Shown piece by piece: positions 1-8,612 of a stretch of DNA of 55,597 nt. The DNA lies in the NCBI GenBank assembly GCA_028286665.1, contig JAQBRD010000003.1, positions 1-55,597 of the forward strand, read 5' to 3'. Every line of letters starts with the position of its first letter. The first letter of the stretch is position 1. The position numbers and the translations under genes were made by a program. This stretch comes from Candidatus Tayloriibacteriota bacterium (lineage in GTDB: Bacteria > Patescibacteriota > Minisyncoccia > Phycocordibacterales > PALSA-1337). Below the pieces are notes generated by a model, which was not told where the DNA came from, searched no databases, and saw nothing but the letters and a program-made list of their open reading frames with translations.

Positions 1-142
1 CGGCTTCGCGCGCATTGCAGCAGGCGTCCATCACGGCGTCGACATCGCCGGAAGCATCATCATCGCGATCGCGGTGACTGCGATCGTATATATGGTACTT
101 CGCAGGAAAGCATCCGGCGAAGAAGCCTCGCCGACGAATTAA
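1..142 (+). CDS. PAP2-family phosphatase, C-terminal fragment
   Basis: Only the last 46 codons lie in the window, read in the frame starting at base 2 and ending in TAA at 140-142. The peptide contains ARIAAGVHHGVD, which fits the third motif of the PAP2 phosphatase family (SRxxxxxHxxxD) with Ala in place of the first Ser. It is followed by a hydrophobic helix and a short charged tail, as expected for the last membrane segment of an undecaprenyl-diphosphatase-like enzyme. The first two PAP2 motifs would lie upstream of the window, so the assignment rests on one motif plus the transmembrane end. Confidence 0.62.
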   Translation, partial: GFARIAAGVHHGVDIAGSIIIAIAVTAIVYMVLRRKASGEEASPTN

Positions 143-168
143 TCACATAATCAATACAAAAAATCAAC

Positions 169-588
169 ATGCTACCGATCAATCTCCTCGCAGTCGCCAT
201 CGCAGCAGTCGCAGCTTTCATCCTCGGATTCCTGTTCCATGGGCCGCTCCTCGGAAAGCTCTGGATGAAATTGGCAGACGTCCATCCGACAGGAAATGAG
301 AAGCTGTCTGAAATGGTTCCGCAACTGCTCTGGAATCTGCTCGCGAATCTCGTCACCGCATATGTCCTCGCTGCGATATATCTGTTCGCGTCATCTTCTC
401 CCTACTTGGGCGCGACAGGCGTCAAAGGCGCGATCATCTGCGCGATCTGGCTCTGGATCGGCTTCCTCGTGACGACCACGTCGATCGAAGTCATCTGGAT
501 GAAACGGAAAGTCTCGCTCTGGCTTTTCGAATGCGGCTGCTCGCTCATCGTCATGATCGTCATGGGAGCGATCATCGGCAGCATGTAA
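169..588 (+). CDS. DUF1761 family membrane protein
   Basis: 139 aa with four hydrophobic segments (about residues 3-25, 52-74, 80-106, 118-138). Short conserved features such as FHGPLLGKLWM near the N-terminus and WLWIGFL in the third helix, with a C-terminal IVMGAIIGSM, resemble the DUF1761 family of small four-helix membrane proteins. No function is established for that family. It sits 26 bp after the PAP2 fragment and 34 bp before the SDR gene on the same strand, so the three may be co-transcribed. Start is the ATG at 169; no clear Shine-Dalgarno sequence is visible. Confidence 0.78.
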   Translation: MLPINLLAVAIAAVAAFILGFLFHGPLLGKLWMKLADVHPTGNEKLSEMVPQLLWNLLANLVTAYVLAAIYLFASSSPYLGATGVKGAIICAIWLWIGFLVTTTSIEVIWMKRKVSLWLFECGCSLIVMIVMGAIIGSM

Positions 589-622
589 TCGTCGATTTCA
601 GCGTATTACCTATACAACTATT

Positions 623-1345
623 ATGAAAATACAAGACTCGGTTATCATCGTAACCGGAGCATCATCCGGCATCGGAAAGGCAGCAGCCCAGGCACTCGCA
701 GGAAAAGGAGCGCGGGTCATTCTCGCTGCACGCAGGAAAGACTTGCTCGACGAGCTTTCAGCTCAGCTGCCCGGATCAGCAGTGATCGTCGCTGACATGG
801 CAGACGCTGATTCGATCAAAGCGCTGATACGGAAAACGAAAGATCAGTTCGGACGCATCGACGCGCTCGTGAACAATGCAGGCCAAGGCATCTATGGCGC
901 CGTAGAGAATGTCGACATCGGAAAATATCGAGGCGTCATCGAACTCAACGTCATCGGCCCGCTCATCGCCATGCAGGAAGTCGTCCCGATCATGAGATCC
1001 CAGGGCGGCGGCACCATCGTCAACATCAGCTCGATGGTCTCGAAGAATTATTTCCCATATCTTGGTGCCTACGCTTCGACGAAATACGCCCTCAATTGCC
1101 TCTCGCTCACTGCGCGCGCCGAGCTTGAGAAGGACAATATCATCGTGAGCGTCATGCACCCGACGCTCACCGAGACGGATTTCGGCAAGAACGCCATCAA
1201 ATCAGACGAGGTCGCAGCAGGCATGGAATCCCGAAACCGCGAAGGCATGCCAGCAGCCGACACTGCCGAGCAGGTCGCAGAAAGAATCGTACTTGCGATC
1301 GAATCAGGCAAGGCTGAGGTGTATGCGCATGAGGATATGGAATAG
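623..1345 (+). CDS. Short-chain dehydrogenase/reductase (SDR)
   Basis: 240 aa, the usual length for a classical SDR. The Rossmann motif TGASSGIG is at residues 12-19, NNAG follows the fourth strand (about 85-88), and the catalytic Ser (NISS) and YASTK (Tyr-x3-Lys) are all present. These bind NAD(P)H and reduce or oxidise a carbonyl/alcohol; the substrate cannot be read from the sequence. Cytosolic, with no signal peptide. A TATACA box ends 6 nt before the ATG, so the gene may have its own nearly leaderless transcript. Confidence 0.9.
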   Translation: MKIQDSVIIVTGASSGIGKAAAQALAGKGARVILAARRKDLLDELSAQLPGSAVIVADMADADSIKALIRKTKDQFGRIDALVNNAGQGIYGAVENVDIGKYRGVIELNVIGPLIAMQEVVPIMRSQGGGTIVNISSMVSKNYFPYLGAYASTKYALNCLSLTARAELEKDNIIVSVMHPTLTETDFGKNAIKSDEVAAGMESRNREGMPAADTAEQVAERIVLAIESGKAEVYAHEDME

Positions 1346-1502
1346 ACCAGCTTCTATATAATATAGAGTAAATATGCTTAGGAACTATGGGCAAGTTTGA
1401 CTTGAACAAGCAAACGACATAATCTGAAAGTATACAGGCAGAAACCGGCAAGTGTCCGGAATGACGCCATGCACATTGAGTCAACACCAGAATTGAGAGA
1501 TT

Positions 1503-2483
1503 GTGAAAAAAGACGCAAAAATCATCATTATCGGCGGCGGGCAGATTGCCACGCATCTGAAAGACCGACTTGAAAATCAAGGCCGCCTCGTCGCCCTAAC
1601 CATCGCGAACAGCAAGAACGAAACACCTTTTGCAGAGGAAATCGCTACATATCGGCCTGACATCGTATTCCTAGCCATATCGACCAAAGACAAGGGCGAG
1701 GCAGCAAAGAAATACATCGAAGACTGCATAGAGGCACGGATCCCGATCGTCACCTGCGAGAAGGGATCCCTCGCATATCATGCAGACGAGCTCAGACCGT
1801 TCATGCATAGGATCGGCTTCAGCGCCACAGTCGGCGGCGGGACAGGAATGCTCAGGTACCTGAAGGGCTTCCGGTTCGACAACAAGAAAGTCGAGATCAA
1901 TGCCATGCCCAACGGCACGTTCAACTTCATCTTCGACGAGTTTCGAAGCGGCAGGCAAAGAACCCCCGAACAAGCATGCCAGGTGGCCCGGAGTCGAGGC
2001 TATGTCGAGCCTGGCGCAGTCGATGCGCTGAGCATCATGAACAACGAGCTTGATGATGTGCGGATGAAGACCTGCGTCTTATTCAACAGGGTCCTTGCCG
2101 CGCGACGAGTCATCACGCCTGACGATCTCGGCCCGCTCAAGCTCGACAGAGAAGATCTGAGAGGGCTTTTCATAGACGAGGTCGACTATCGAATGGTCGT
2201 CACCTTCAGCAATTACGAACTCGGAATGAGACAGGAGTATTGCAGGAAAAAGCTCGTCCTGCGAGACATCGACGGCTGGCACATCAGCGTTTCGTTTCTG
2301 CAGATACTGTATCCCACGCGGCTTTCTTCCATGCTTCCGAAAGGGGCTGATAATGTCGTAAGCGTCACTGTAGGCGAAGAGCCGAATTCCCAGGAAACAT
2401 ACACCCTCACAGGACCAGGCGCCGGCTGCAGGCCGACAGTGTCTGCGATGCTTGCCGATGCCGATGAGCTCTGCCGAGGATGA
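1503..2483 (+). CDS. Homoserine dehydrogenase-like oxidoreductase
   Basis: 326 aa starting at GTG. An N-terminal Rossmann segment (IIIIGGGQIATHL) is followed by TCEKGSLAYHADEL and ATVGGGTGML, then NAMPNGTFNFIFDE. These correspond to the catalytic-domain signature of homoserine dehydrogenases (the NGTxNYIL region and the preceding Lys/GGG loop). It lacks the C-terminal ACT regulatory domain. The fold and NAD(P) dependence are well supported, but the exact substrate is inferred; no other threonine or methionine pathway genes are nearby, so it may act on another aspartate-semialdehyde-like compound. A strong terminator follows at 2513. Confidence 0.62.
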   Translation: MKKDAKIIIIGGGQIATHLKDRLENQGRLVALTIANSKNETPFAEEIATYRPDIVFLAISTKDKGEAAKKYIEDCIEARIPIVTCEKGSLAYHADELRPFMHRIGFSATVGGGTGMLRYLKGFRFDNKKVEINAMPNGTFNFIFDEFRSGRQRTPEQACQVARSRGYVEPGAVDALSIMNNELDDVRMKTCVLFNRVLAARRVITPDDLGPLKLDREDLRGLFIDEVDYRMVVTFSNYELGMRQEYCRKKLVLRDIDGWHISVSFLQILYPTRLSSMLPKGADNVVSVTVGEEPNSQETYTLTGPGAGCRPTVSAMLADADELCRG

Positions 2484-2512
2484 TGGTGCAAGAAATGATC
2501 GTTTAACACAAT

Positions 2513-2550
2513 AGCCGTCTTGGTTCGATACCGAGGCGGCTGTTTTTATT
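2513..2550 (+). terminator. Rho-independent terminator after the HSD-like gene
   Basis: AGCCGTCTTGGT and ACCGAGGCGGCT form a 12-bp stem (with G-U pairs) around a 5-nt loop, followed by GTTTTTATT. It closes the + strand gene cluster and lies just before the convergent gene at 2574. Confidence 0.85.
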
Positions 2551-2573
2551 CCAAGACTTTTTCAATTACAGGC

Positions 2574-3116
2574 TTATGGACGCATCTCCCAAACCCGCTC
2601 CACAACCCACTTGTCGGCAGGCTTCTTGAGCAAGGCGATGTTATCGAATTGCATTTTGAAATCCGGACGCTTGCCCGACTGGAGATAGTTCCATATCGTT
2701 TCATAATCAAAGGGCTTAAGAGAAGCCATGGCGACGCTCGCGTGGAAATCGCCGCCGTTATCGAATTCATCGAATGCGATCGCCTTTATTTCACGAAGCG
2801 AATTCAGCAGATCGAGAACATCCCTCGACATTTCCTGAGAAGGAATCGCGTCGACGTAGATCACGCCATTCCCGAAGTTACCGAATCCTGAAAGAGAATA
2901 CCCGCTTGGCTTGTGCGAAGCAGCAAAGGCATCGAGACTCCTGCAGAGCGCCTCCATTCCCTGCTCATCGAGCTCGAATGGACGCTTGAGCGTAAGATGC
3001 GGAGGGATTCTCTCGTGAAGCGGATGCGTAGCAAATTTCTCAGTCAGATCTCTCGTGATATTCTCGTGAGCATTCTGCGCTTCGCCCCTGATCAGGTGGA
3101 CAATGATGTGTTTCAT
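2574..3116 (-). CDS. 2H phosphoesterase / 2'-5' RNA ligase family protein
   Basis: 180 aa. Two HxT/S motifs of the 2H phosphoesterase superfamily are visible: PPHLTLKRPF near residue 40 and DFHASVAMA near residue 127. The two His form the active site in this fold, which acts on 2'-5' or cyclic phosphodiester bonds in RNA or small nucleotides (families LigT/ThpR/YjcG-like). The substrate cannot be assigned. A TACAAT box lies 8 nt before the ATG, indicating a very short leader. It is convergent with the HSD-like gene. Confidence 0.8.
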   Translation of the reverse strand: MKHIIVHLIRGEAQNAHENITRDLTEKFATHPLHERIPPHLTLKRPFELDEQGMEALCRSLDAFAASHKPSGYSLSGFGNFGNGVIYVDAIPSQEMSRDVLDLLNSLREIKAIAFDEFDNGGDFHASVAMASLKPFDYETIWNYLQSGKRPDFKMQFDNIALLKKPADKWVVERVWEMRP

Positions 3117-3193
3117 TATATGACATTGTATATGACTCGCAGCTTTTTACCATGCAAAACTTCCTTTCAGAATAGCAGCTTACTACATTCTAA

Positions 3194-3224
3194 GCAAAAA
3201 ACGCCCTTCGGCGTTTTTTTGCTC
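3194..3224 (-). terminator. Terminator after the LivJ-like gene
   Basis: AGCAAAAAACGCC CTTC GGCGTTTTTTTGCT is an A/T-flanked hairpin that can act on both strands. On the minus strand it follows the stop codon at 3239. Confidence 0.85.
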
Positions 3225-3238
3225 TCTAAATTTGCTAA

Positions 3239-4336
3239 CTACTCCACTGGCACCAACTTCCCATCTTTCACTTGGGTGATGACCATCGGCTGGATGCGTA
3301 CTCCCTTATCGTCAAAAGAGATCGAACCAGAAACGCCGTCAGGATCATTGGTCTTCTGAATATTAGCTATCCAGGTCTTGGTGTTATTATCATGCTTTTT
3401 CAGAAGCACATTGACCATGTCGTAGGCAAAATCGGCGAGGAAGCCAGGCTCTTGCCCATACTTCTCTTTGAAAAGATTCTGGAACCCAGCCGCCTTTCCT
3501 GCCTTGAACCACATAGACTTCGCGCCATTTATTTTATTTGCATCTCCGAGGATTCGGGCATAATCCCCAAACCCGGTCTGCAGCTGCGCATCGTACGCGA
3601 GGATCGGTACTGATTTGTCGACAGTAAGCAACTCCTTCGTGAATAGCGCGCCATTTTCAGGAGACTCGATGATAACGACACCGTTGTAATTTTCATTGGC
3701 AATCTTGGTCGCATACCCGCGCAGATCATTCTTGCTGTTCACGATAAGCGGCGTAAAATCATGATTATACACTTTCTTGAAAGCACCGAAGAAGTCTATC
3801 TGAGCTGAAGAATTATCGTAGATTACGGCTACTTTCTTTGAGGAGAATTCTGGATCATGTCCCAAGTATCCCGCAAGATACCCTATCGGCGCCTCAGCAG
3901 CCGGGCTGAATTGAAAGATATTGTCATCCGCTACGCCAACTGTCTGAACCCCAAGTTGTATCACCGGAATACCGGCCTTCACGACATCCTCATGAATGGC
4001 GTCAATGACAGGAGTTGAAAGCATGAGGATCGCATCGACATGATCGAAGTCCATGAGCTTCCGATATGCGCTCACGCCTTTCTTCGCATCATATCCATCA
4101 TCCTCGACCACCGTCTTTATCGATGCTTCAGGATGAGCTTTCTTAAATTGATCCAGAGCAAGCTCCATTCCTTTCTGCATATTCTGACCCGCTGCAGAAT
4201 AATCGCCAGTAAGCGGCAGCATCAGTCCGAGCGTGATGGACTCAGATTTCTTTGAGGGATTATTTGAGATAACGAAACCTGCGACAATCGCACAGACCAG
4301 AATAATCATTCCTATTACTTGTGTTTTTTTATTCAT
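3239..4336 (-). CDS. Branched-chain amino-acid-type ABC substrate-binding protein (LivJ-like)
   Basis: 365 aa from the ATG at 4336, chosen because it places a Lys-rich start and an N-terminal membrane anchor (residues 7-25) at the beginning; the longer ORF to 4393 adds an unlikely leader. ITLGLMLPLTGDYSAAGQNMQKGMELA is the standard opening of periplasmic binding protein type I (Peripla_BP_6), followed by the two-lobed fold. There is no lipobox Cys, so it is probably anchored by its uncleaved N-terminal helix. No permease or ATPase genes are adjacent, so it could be a stand-alone sensor or partner of a distant transporter. It is divergent from a TrmB-like regulator, which may control it. Confidence 0.83.
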   Translation of the reverse strand: MNKKTQVIGMIILVCAIVAGFVISNNPSKKSESITLGLMLPLTGDYSAAGQNMQKGMELALDQFKKAHPEASIKTVVEDDGYDAKKGVSAYRKLMDFDHVDAILMLSTPVIDAIHEDVVKAGIPVIQLGVQTVGVADDNIFQFSPAAEAPIGYLAGYLGHDPEFSSKKVAVIYDNSSAQIDFFGAFKKVYNHDFTPLIVNSKNDLRGYATKIANENYNGVVIIESPENGALFTKELLTVDKSVPILAYDAQLQTGFGDYARILGDANKINGAKSMWFKAGKAAGFQNLFKEKYGQEPGFLADFAYDMVNVLLKKHDNNTKTWIANIQKTNDPDGVSGSISFDDKGVRIQPMVITQVKDGKLVPVE

Positions 4337-4402
4337 ATTTAGCATCAAAGCTTTTATTATTAATCCGTACTTATACAATACAATGATAAACATGTTTGTG
4401 CC

Positions 4403-4421
4403 ACATAAATAGCACTTATGT
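4403..4421. promoter_or_regulatory. Imperfectly spaced inverted repeat in divergent region
   Basis: ACATAA and TTATGT are separated by 7 nt between the divergent binding-protein and regulator genes. It is a weak candidate second operator; no partner copy elsewhere in the window was found by eye. Confidence 0.3.
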
Positions 4422-4471
4422 CAATACTCGTCAAATAATCGCTTAACATAGGCACTTTCTTGGTTTTGATT

Positions 4472-4488
4472 TGACTATTTTATAGTCA
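4472..4488. promoter_or_regulatory. Perfect palindrome, candidate operator of the TrmB-like regulator
   Basis: TGACTAT TTT ATAGTCA is a perfect 7-bp inverted repeat with a 3-bp spacer. It overlaps the putative -35 region (TTGACT at 4471) and lies just upstream of a TATAAG box at 4492, immediately before the regulator start. Position and symmetry suggest binding by a dimeric winged-helix protein and autoregulation. Confidence 0.6.
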
Positions 4489-4505
4489 TATTATAAGATA
4501 TGCTG

Positions 4506-5327
4506 ATGGATTGGAATGCAAAATCACTCACAGTACTCGGCCTCAGCACAACAGAAGTCGCTATTCTTAGCGCTATTTCTGAATCAAAAAATGTCCAGAT
4601 GATTGCAGGTCAAACATCCCTGTCGCGCACCGGCATCAACCACGCGCTCAAAGGCCTTATGGCGAAAGGACTTGTCATTGCAGAAACAAAAGGCAGACGA
4701 AAGGTCTACTCTTCCCTTTCGCACGCTGAACTGCAGCACAAGCTCAGGAAAACTCTTGAAGGAATGGAAATTACAGATAAGCACAAGAAAGGCAGCAAGA
4801 TACGGATCTCGAAAGAGGATGAGTTCATCATCCATATCGGCTCAAAGGAAATCATCCCTGCATACTCGAGAATTGCTGCTGAGAACAAAAACGAGCGCAT
4901 CAGGGCGATACAGCATCATCGCGCTTGGAATCGGCTCGTCGACACGATATCCCCGAAGCAGCTTATCGAATTCAACGAGGCGGTAAAGAAAAATCACCTC
5001 ATTATCGATGGCATGCTGAACAGCGGCGCATATGATGCGTACAAGAAAGAGATCCAGGAAGATCCGAAAAAGCACGCCGAAGCGGTCAGAAGCCTCGAAG
5101 GCCGCATGGCGGACTACACCGTGTTCTCTGATAAATTCTTTAATTATGATGTCGAGATATGGATCTTCAAGACAACGACTCTCATCATCAACTGGAAAGA
5201 GGAAGTGGCGATCGAGATCATCAACGCAAGCATGACCGGCTTCATCAGGGATATGTTCGAATTCGTGAAAGCAGGCGGCGAAAAGCTCGATCACAACAAG
5301 GCGATACGGGAGTTGCTCAATAAGTAA
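4506..5327 (+). CDS. TrmB-like winged-helix transcriptional regulator
   Basis: 273 aa from the ATG at 4506. The ORF track gives 4500, but the TATAAG box at 4492-4497 makes 4506 (8 nt downstream) fit the leaderless pattern better. Residues about 10-70 form a winged helix (LGLSTTEVAILSAI, RTGINHALKGLMAKGLV, GRRKVYS) of the TrmB/HTH type. The remaining two-thirds is an effector-like domain without recognised motifs. It is divergent from the LivJ-like gene, with a perfect palindrome between them, so local and self regulation are the simplest reading. The ligand is unknown. Confidence 0.75.
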   Translation: MDWNAKSLTVLGLSTTEVAILSAISESKNVQMIAGQTSLSRTGINHALKGLMAKGLVIAETKGRRKVYSSLSHAELQHKLRKTLEGMEITDKHKKGSKIRISKEDEFIIHIGSKEIIPAYSRIAAENKNERIRAIQHHRAWNRLVDTISPKQLIEFNEAVKKNHLIIDGMLNSGAYDAYKKEIQEDPKKHAEAVRSLEGRMADYTVFSDKFFNYDVEIWIFKTTTLIINWKEEVAIEIINASMTGFIRDMFEFVKAGGEKLDHNKAIRELLNK

Positions 5328-5334
5328 TTGGTAC

Positions 5335-7011
5335 CTACCGATTGAGTGTCTTGAGATAATCAAGAATCGCAGGATCTTTTGATCCCAGCTCGACAGCTTT
5401 CCGATAATAGAAGATCATCTGTTCTCTGTCCCGCAACAGTCGATAGACGGCACCGAGATTTTGATACTGCCGGTAGGTATAAGGGTCCAGTTGGATTGCT
5501 TTTTCCAGAGCGGCCTGAGCTTCTGCGTACCGCCCTGCGTCCATGTAATAAGCGCCGAGGTTATTGTATGCATTGGCATAATTCGGATTTATTTCTATGG
5601 CTTTTTTGTAGTTGACGGCAGATTCATCATTCCTGCCGGTATTAGAAAGCACGATGCCGAGATTATTGTAAGCGTTGGACAATCGCGGCTCAAGCGCAAT
5701 GGATTTTCTCAGATAGGTTTCGGCTTGCTTGTAGTCTTCGCGATCCATGTACATCAATCCCAGATCATTATACGACCGAGCATCGACATCAGGCATCTTC
5801 AAAAGTTCCGCTTCTAAAGCCTTGGACTTGGCATACTGTCCGATTTCATTATAAAGATCGATCACGCGGCTTATGTGACGAGCGTTGCGCTCGAGTTCCA
5901 TGGAGATCTGAGCCTCGGTCATCGCGGCTTTCCGATCATCATATTTCTGATCATACAGAATAGACAGATTCAAATGACCTGGAGCATATCGGAAATCGAA
6001 CGACAGGGCTTTTTTATACAGATCGAATTCGGCCTTCGTGTCATTTCTTCGGCTGGCTATCAAAGCCAGAGCATTGTAAAAACTCGCATAACGGGGTTCT
6101 ATTTTGAGACCCGCATTCAGAATTTCTTCGGACTTATCGAGCTGATTTTTGTCCAAATAATATGAAGCCAGGGTCAAATATTGATTGAGGTCTTCAGGAA
6201 AATCCTTTATTGAAAGATCGAGGTAGCGGAAGAATGCATCGTCATTTCCGAGCGCAAGCTCTGCAGAAGCGATGTCGCTATACAGAAGAGGGCTTTTGAC
6301 GGTCGGGTCATTTTCAATGCTCTTGTATATTGAGAGCGCCTGATCATATTGTTTCATTCCATGATACGTAAGTCCCAGATGGTATTTGAGGATCGCCGAA
6401 TTAGGATCTTTTGATAACGCGGATTCAAGCAATTCGAGCGATCCCTGATAATCGCCTTTTTTAAGACGAGAATCGAGAGCTTTTTTTACTGTCTGAACCA
6501 GATCATCAGGCATTCCGACATACAGATTATATGTCTGCAAGGAACGATAGGTGAATGCGTCATCAAGCGAGCCGGTACCGAGGAATTCATTCGTAGATGT
6601 CGAGCGTGATGAGAATTTCTTATAGCTATCGATATTCTTGCGATACGGAGTCAGCAGGCTTTCGTCGCTCGTATCAAAGGCTTTTTTATAGACGTCATAG
6701 ACATATTCCCCGTCGCCGACACCGGCCCCATTCGAATCGAACTTTGTCGGATCAGTCTTATATATCTCTTTTTCTGCGATATCGGTCAGCCCATCTTTAT
6801 CCTTATCCGGATCTTGGAGCACATGCAGATAGATAGCATGCCCGATCGTATCGACTTTTTGATCTATATATTTCTTCACCAATCGTCCTGGAATCGAAGC
6901 GACGCTTGGATTATGAACAAGGTATGCAATAGAAACCGCCACTGCCAGCAACAGGGCAGCAAGGATTGATAGGAGTACGATGGCCCAAGTTGGAAATAGA
7001 GGCTTATTCAC
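5335..7011 (-). CDS. Membrane-anchored TPR protein with Ca-binding-like Asp-rich loop
   Basis: 558 aa starting at GTG (7009-7011), 9 nt after a TG-extended TAATAT box. Residues 10-33 form a membrane anchor. Residues about 68-105 carry DPDKDKDGLTD and DPTKFDSNGAGVGDGE, which resemble thrombospondin type 3/EF-hand-like calcium loops. From residue 170 to the end there are at least nine tetratricopeptide repeats, with conserved Tyr/Leu/Ala/Pro spacing such as NAYNNLGIVLSNTGRNDESA. TPRs are protein-binding scaffolds; the partner is unknown. It probably faces the cell exterior, where Ca binding would make sense. Confidence 0.85.
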   Translation of the reverse strand: MNKPLFPTWAIVLLSILAALLLAVAVSIAYLVHNPSVASIPGRLVKKYIDQKVDTIGHAIYLHVLQDPDKDKDGLTDIAEKEIYKTDPTKFDSNGAGVGDGEYVYDVYKKAFDTSDESLLTPYRKNIDSYKKFSSRSTSTNEFLGTGSLDDAFTYRSLQTYNLYVGMPDDLVQTVKKALDSRLKKGDYQGSLELLESALSKDPNSAILKYHLGLTYHGMKQYDQALSIYKSIENDPTVKSPLLYSDIASAELALGNDDAFFRYLDLSIKDFPEDLNQYLTLASYYLDKNQLDKSEEILNAGLKIEPRYASFYNALALIASRRNDTKAEFDLYKKALSFDFRYAPGHLNLSILYDQKYDDRKAAMTEAQISMELERNARHISRVIDLYNEIGQYAKSKALEAELLKMPDVDARSYNDLGLMYMDREDYKQAETYLRKSIALEPRLSNAYNNLGIVLSNTGRNDESAVNYKKAIEINPNYANAYNNLGAYYMDAGRYAEAQAALEKAIQLDPYTYRQYQNLGAVYRLLRDREQMIFYYRKAVELGSKDPAILDYLKTLNR

Positions 7012-7044
7012 TACTCATTTATATTAGCACAAAGTGACACGCCC

Positions 7045-7845
7045 TCACTTTTTCCACACAACATATAACCCAGGATAATATACCCCGTATGGACCTTTGG
7101 TCGGTTTCGATAGATCTACCGTTGAATATATTTCAAATGCGCCTGTCGCATAGGCATAATGCAGAACGCCCAAGCAATCATACGCGATAGGATTAGACAC
7201 GCACACTCCCGCAACCTTTCCGAGAAACAGCAATGCAGTCATGGTCGTTTCATCGGAAATATCCTTCCGATTGTGCACTGATAGCCCCCGAGACTTGAGC
7301 TTCTCTTCAACGTCGAACGGCAGCTTCTCTGGCTTAACATGAGCTAGATACGCGATCATATTCATCGGTTCGATGCCTGGCTTTATTTTTACCTCAGGCA
7401 GATCGCCGATATCTTCCGCTCGATCCTTTAGGATCCGTTTAGTCCAGCCGAGCAAGGGGTAACGATAATATGAATACAGCAGATTTTTTTTATTGTGCAT
7501 GCTGACAATCACCGAGAAATACCCTTCTCCAGCGACATACATCGCCGTGCCGTCGATCGGATCGATCAAGAGCACTAATCCATTTGTCCCTTTGAATTTG
7601 GAGACGGACGGGGTTGATTCTTCAGCGATCAGTTCGCATTCGATGAGCGGCGTTTCAGCTAGCTTTGAAAGAATAAACTCCTGAACCTGCAAATCAGCAT
7701 CGGTTACAATGTCTATGCCTTCAGCGCCCGTCTCTGATTTATTATAGGATGAAACTTTATTTCTCAGACTGCACGCAAGATCGGCAGCCTGATCAAAAAT
7801 CGGTTCGAATGAAACTAAAAGAGTAAGATATTGATCTTCAGTCAT
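7045..7845 (-). CDS. Inositol monophosphatase-family phosphatase
   Basis: 266 aa. The metal-site motifs of the IMPase/FBPase superfamily are present: DIVTDADLQVQ, the EES pair (LIAEESTPS) and DPIDGTAMYV. The C-terminal second Asp motif (usually WDxAA) is replaced by a less typical YDCLGVLHYAYATGA segment. Members hydrolyse inositol phosphates, 3'-phosphoadenosine phosphate or sugar bisphosphates with Mg; the substrate here is not clear. A TATTAT box lies about 34 nt upstream. It is followed at 33 bp by the TPR gene on the same strand. Confidence 0.85.
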   Translation of the reverse strand: MTEDQYLTLLVSFEPIFDQAADLACSLRNKVSSYNKSETGAEGIDIVTDADLQVQEFILSKLAETPLIECELIAEESTPSVSKFKGTNGLVLLIDPIDGTAMYVAGEGYFSVIVSMHNKKNLLYSYYRYPLLGWTKRILKDRAEDIGDLPEVKIKPGIEPMNMIAYLAHVKPEKLPFDVEEKLKSRGLSVHNRKDISDETTMTALLFLGKVAGVCVSNPIAYDCLGVLHYAYATGAFEIYSTVDLSKPTKGPYGVYYPGLYVVWKK

Positions 7846-7891
7846 GATTGAGAGAGTTATCTGGGCTCGTTGCAGAGAAATAATACCATAC

Positions 7892-8446
7892 TTATCGAGG
7901 TGTGTGGGTCACCTGCTCTAAAAACGTCTTGAGCGCGGCAAACGGCTTTACCTGCATATATGTCTTCTGATCGTCCTCTTCGCTGAGCTGCGCTCGCGTA
8001 ACGGTATATCCGTCAGGTATGAAAATCTTGTCCCACCCATAGCCACTCTCTCCGGCTGGCACCTCAGCGATAGTTCCGCCGAGACTTCCTTCAAAAAGTT
8101 TAAGCATCTCACCGTCATAATATCCAAATAAGCATTTGGCGGTCGCTCGGCGGCTTTTTCCATTCACCATCGAGCAGATGGTTTCGAAAGGAACTTGGTC
8201 AACGAAGAAGCGTATAAAGGGCCTAGGAAGACCACCGAGGGCCTCGAATTCGAGAGACACGTCCTCAACAATGACCGGTTTCTTTATTTTTTCGTATGCT
8301 TGCCGGACTTTGTGTTCGACAATTTCCTTCAGATCAAGAGACTGTATCTCTTCCAAATCGAGCTTTATATGATCGACTGCATAACCCAGGTATTTTGCCA
8401 GGTAGTCTGCTTTCTTCTGATTTCCGGTTATGAACGTTATTTGCAT
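7892..8446 (-). CDS. Non-canonical purine NTP pyrophosphatase (ITPase, Ham1/RdgB family)
   Basis: 184 aa. ITFITGNQKKADYLAKYLG at the N-terminus is the family signature (TGNxxK), and VEDVSLEFEALGGLPRPFIRFF matches the substrate-loop region (DxSLxxxALxGxPG). The enzyme removes ITP/XTP/dITP by hydrolysis to the monophosphate and pyrophosphate. TAGAAT ends exactly 6 nt before the ATG, which predicts a leaderless mRNA. Confidence 0.88.
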   Translation of the reverse strand: MQITFITGNQKKADYLAKYLGYAVDHIKLDLEEIQSLDLKEIVEHKVRQAYEKIKKPVIVEDVSLEFEALGGLPRPFIRFFVDQVPFETICSMVNGKSRRATAKCLFGYYDGEMLKLFEGSLGGTIAEVPAGESGYGWDKIFIPDGYTVTRAQLSEEDDQKTYMQVKPFAALKTFLEQVTHTPR

Positions 8447-8452
8447 ACTTCA

Positions 8453-8458
8453 ATTCTA
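8453..8458 (-). promoter_or_regulatory. -10 box of the ITPase gene, leaderless spacing
   Basis: TAGAAT on the minus strand, separated from the ATG at 8446 by 6 nt, so transcription would begin at or next to the start codon. Confidence 0.5.
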
Positions 8459-8512
8459 GCTTAGATATCAGCCTTTAGGTACTCGAGTCGTGCCGACACA
8501 AGTTCTTAATGC

Positions 8513-8541
8513 GGGTGTCTCGGGCTAGAACCTTTTAGCTC
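8513..8541. repeat. Short dispersed repeat, copy 1
   Basis: Contains GTCTCGGGCTAGAACCTTT (8517-8535), identical to copy 2 at 9933-9951. The gap 8447-8612 contains no convincing gene. The complementary strand reads GGTTCTAGCC, faintly like a tRNA T-arm, so a degenerate tRNA end or attachment-site remnant is possible. Confidence 0.55.
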
Positions 8542-8612
8542 ATTGCACTTAAGGCTTTGGGCAATTTTTATGAACCACAAGGACGCATGTCGAGCAGACC
8601 GAAAAGCGGGGT

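Noticed and set aside
2520-2891. 123-aa + strand ORF after the HSD-like gene
   Set aside because: Antisense to the 2H phosphoesterase gene, which has both HxT/S motifs; it starts inside a terminator hairpin.
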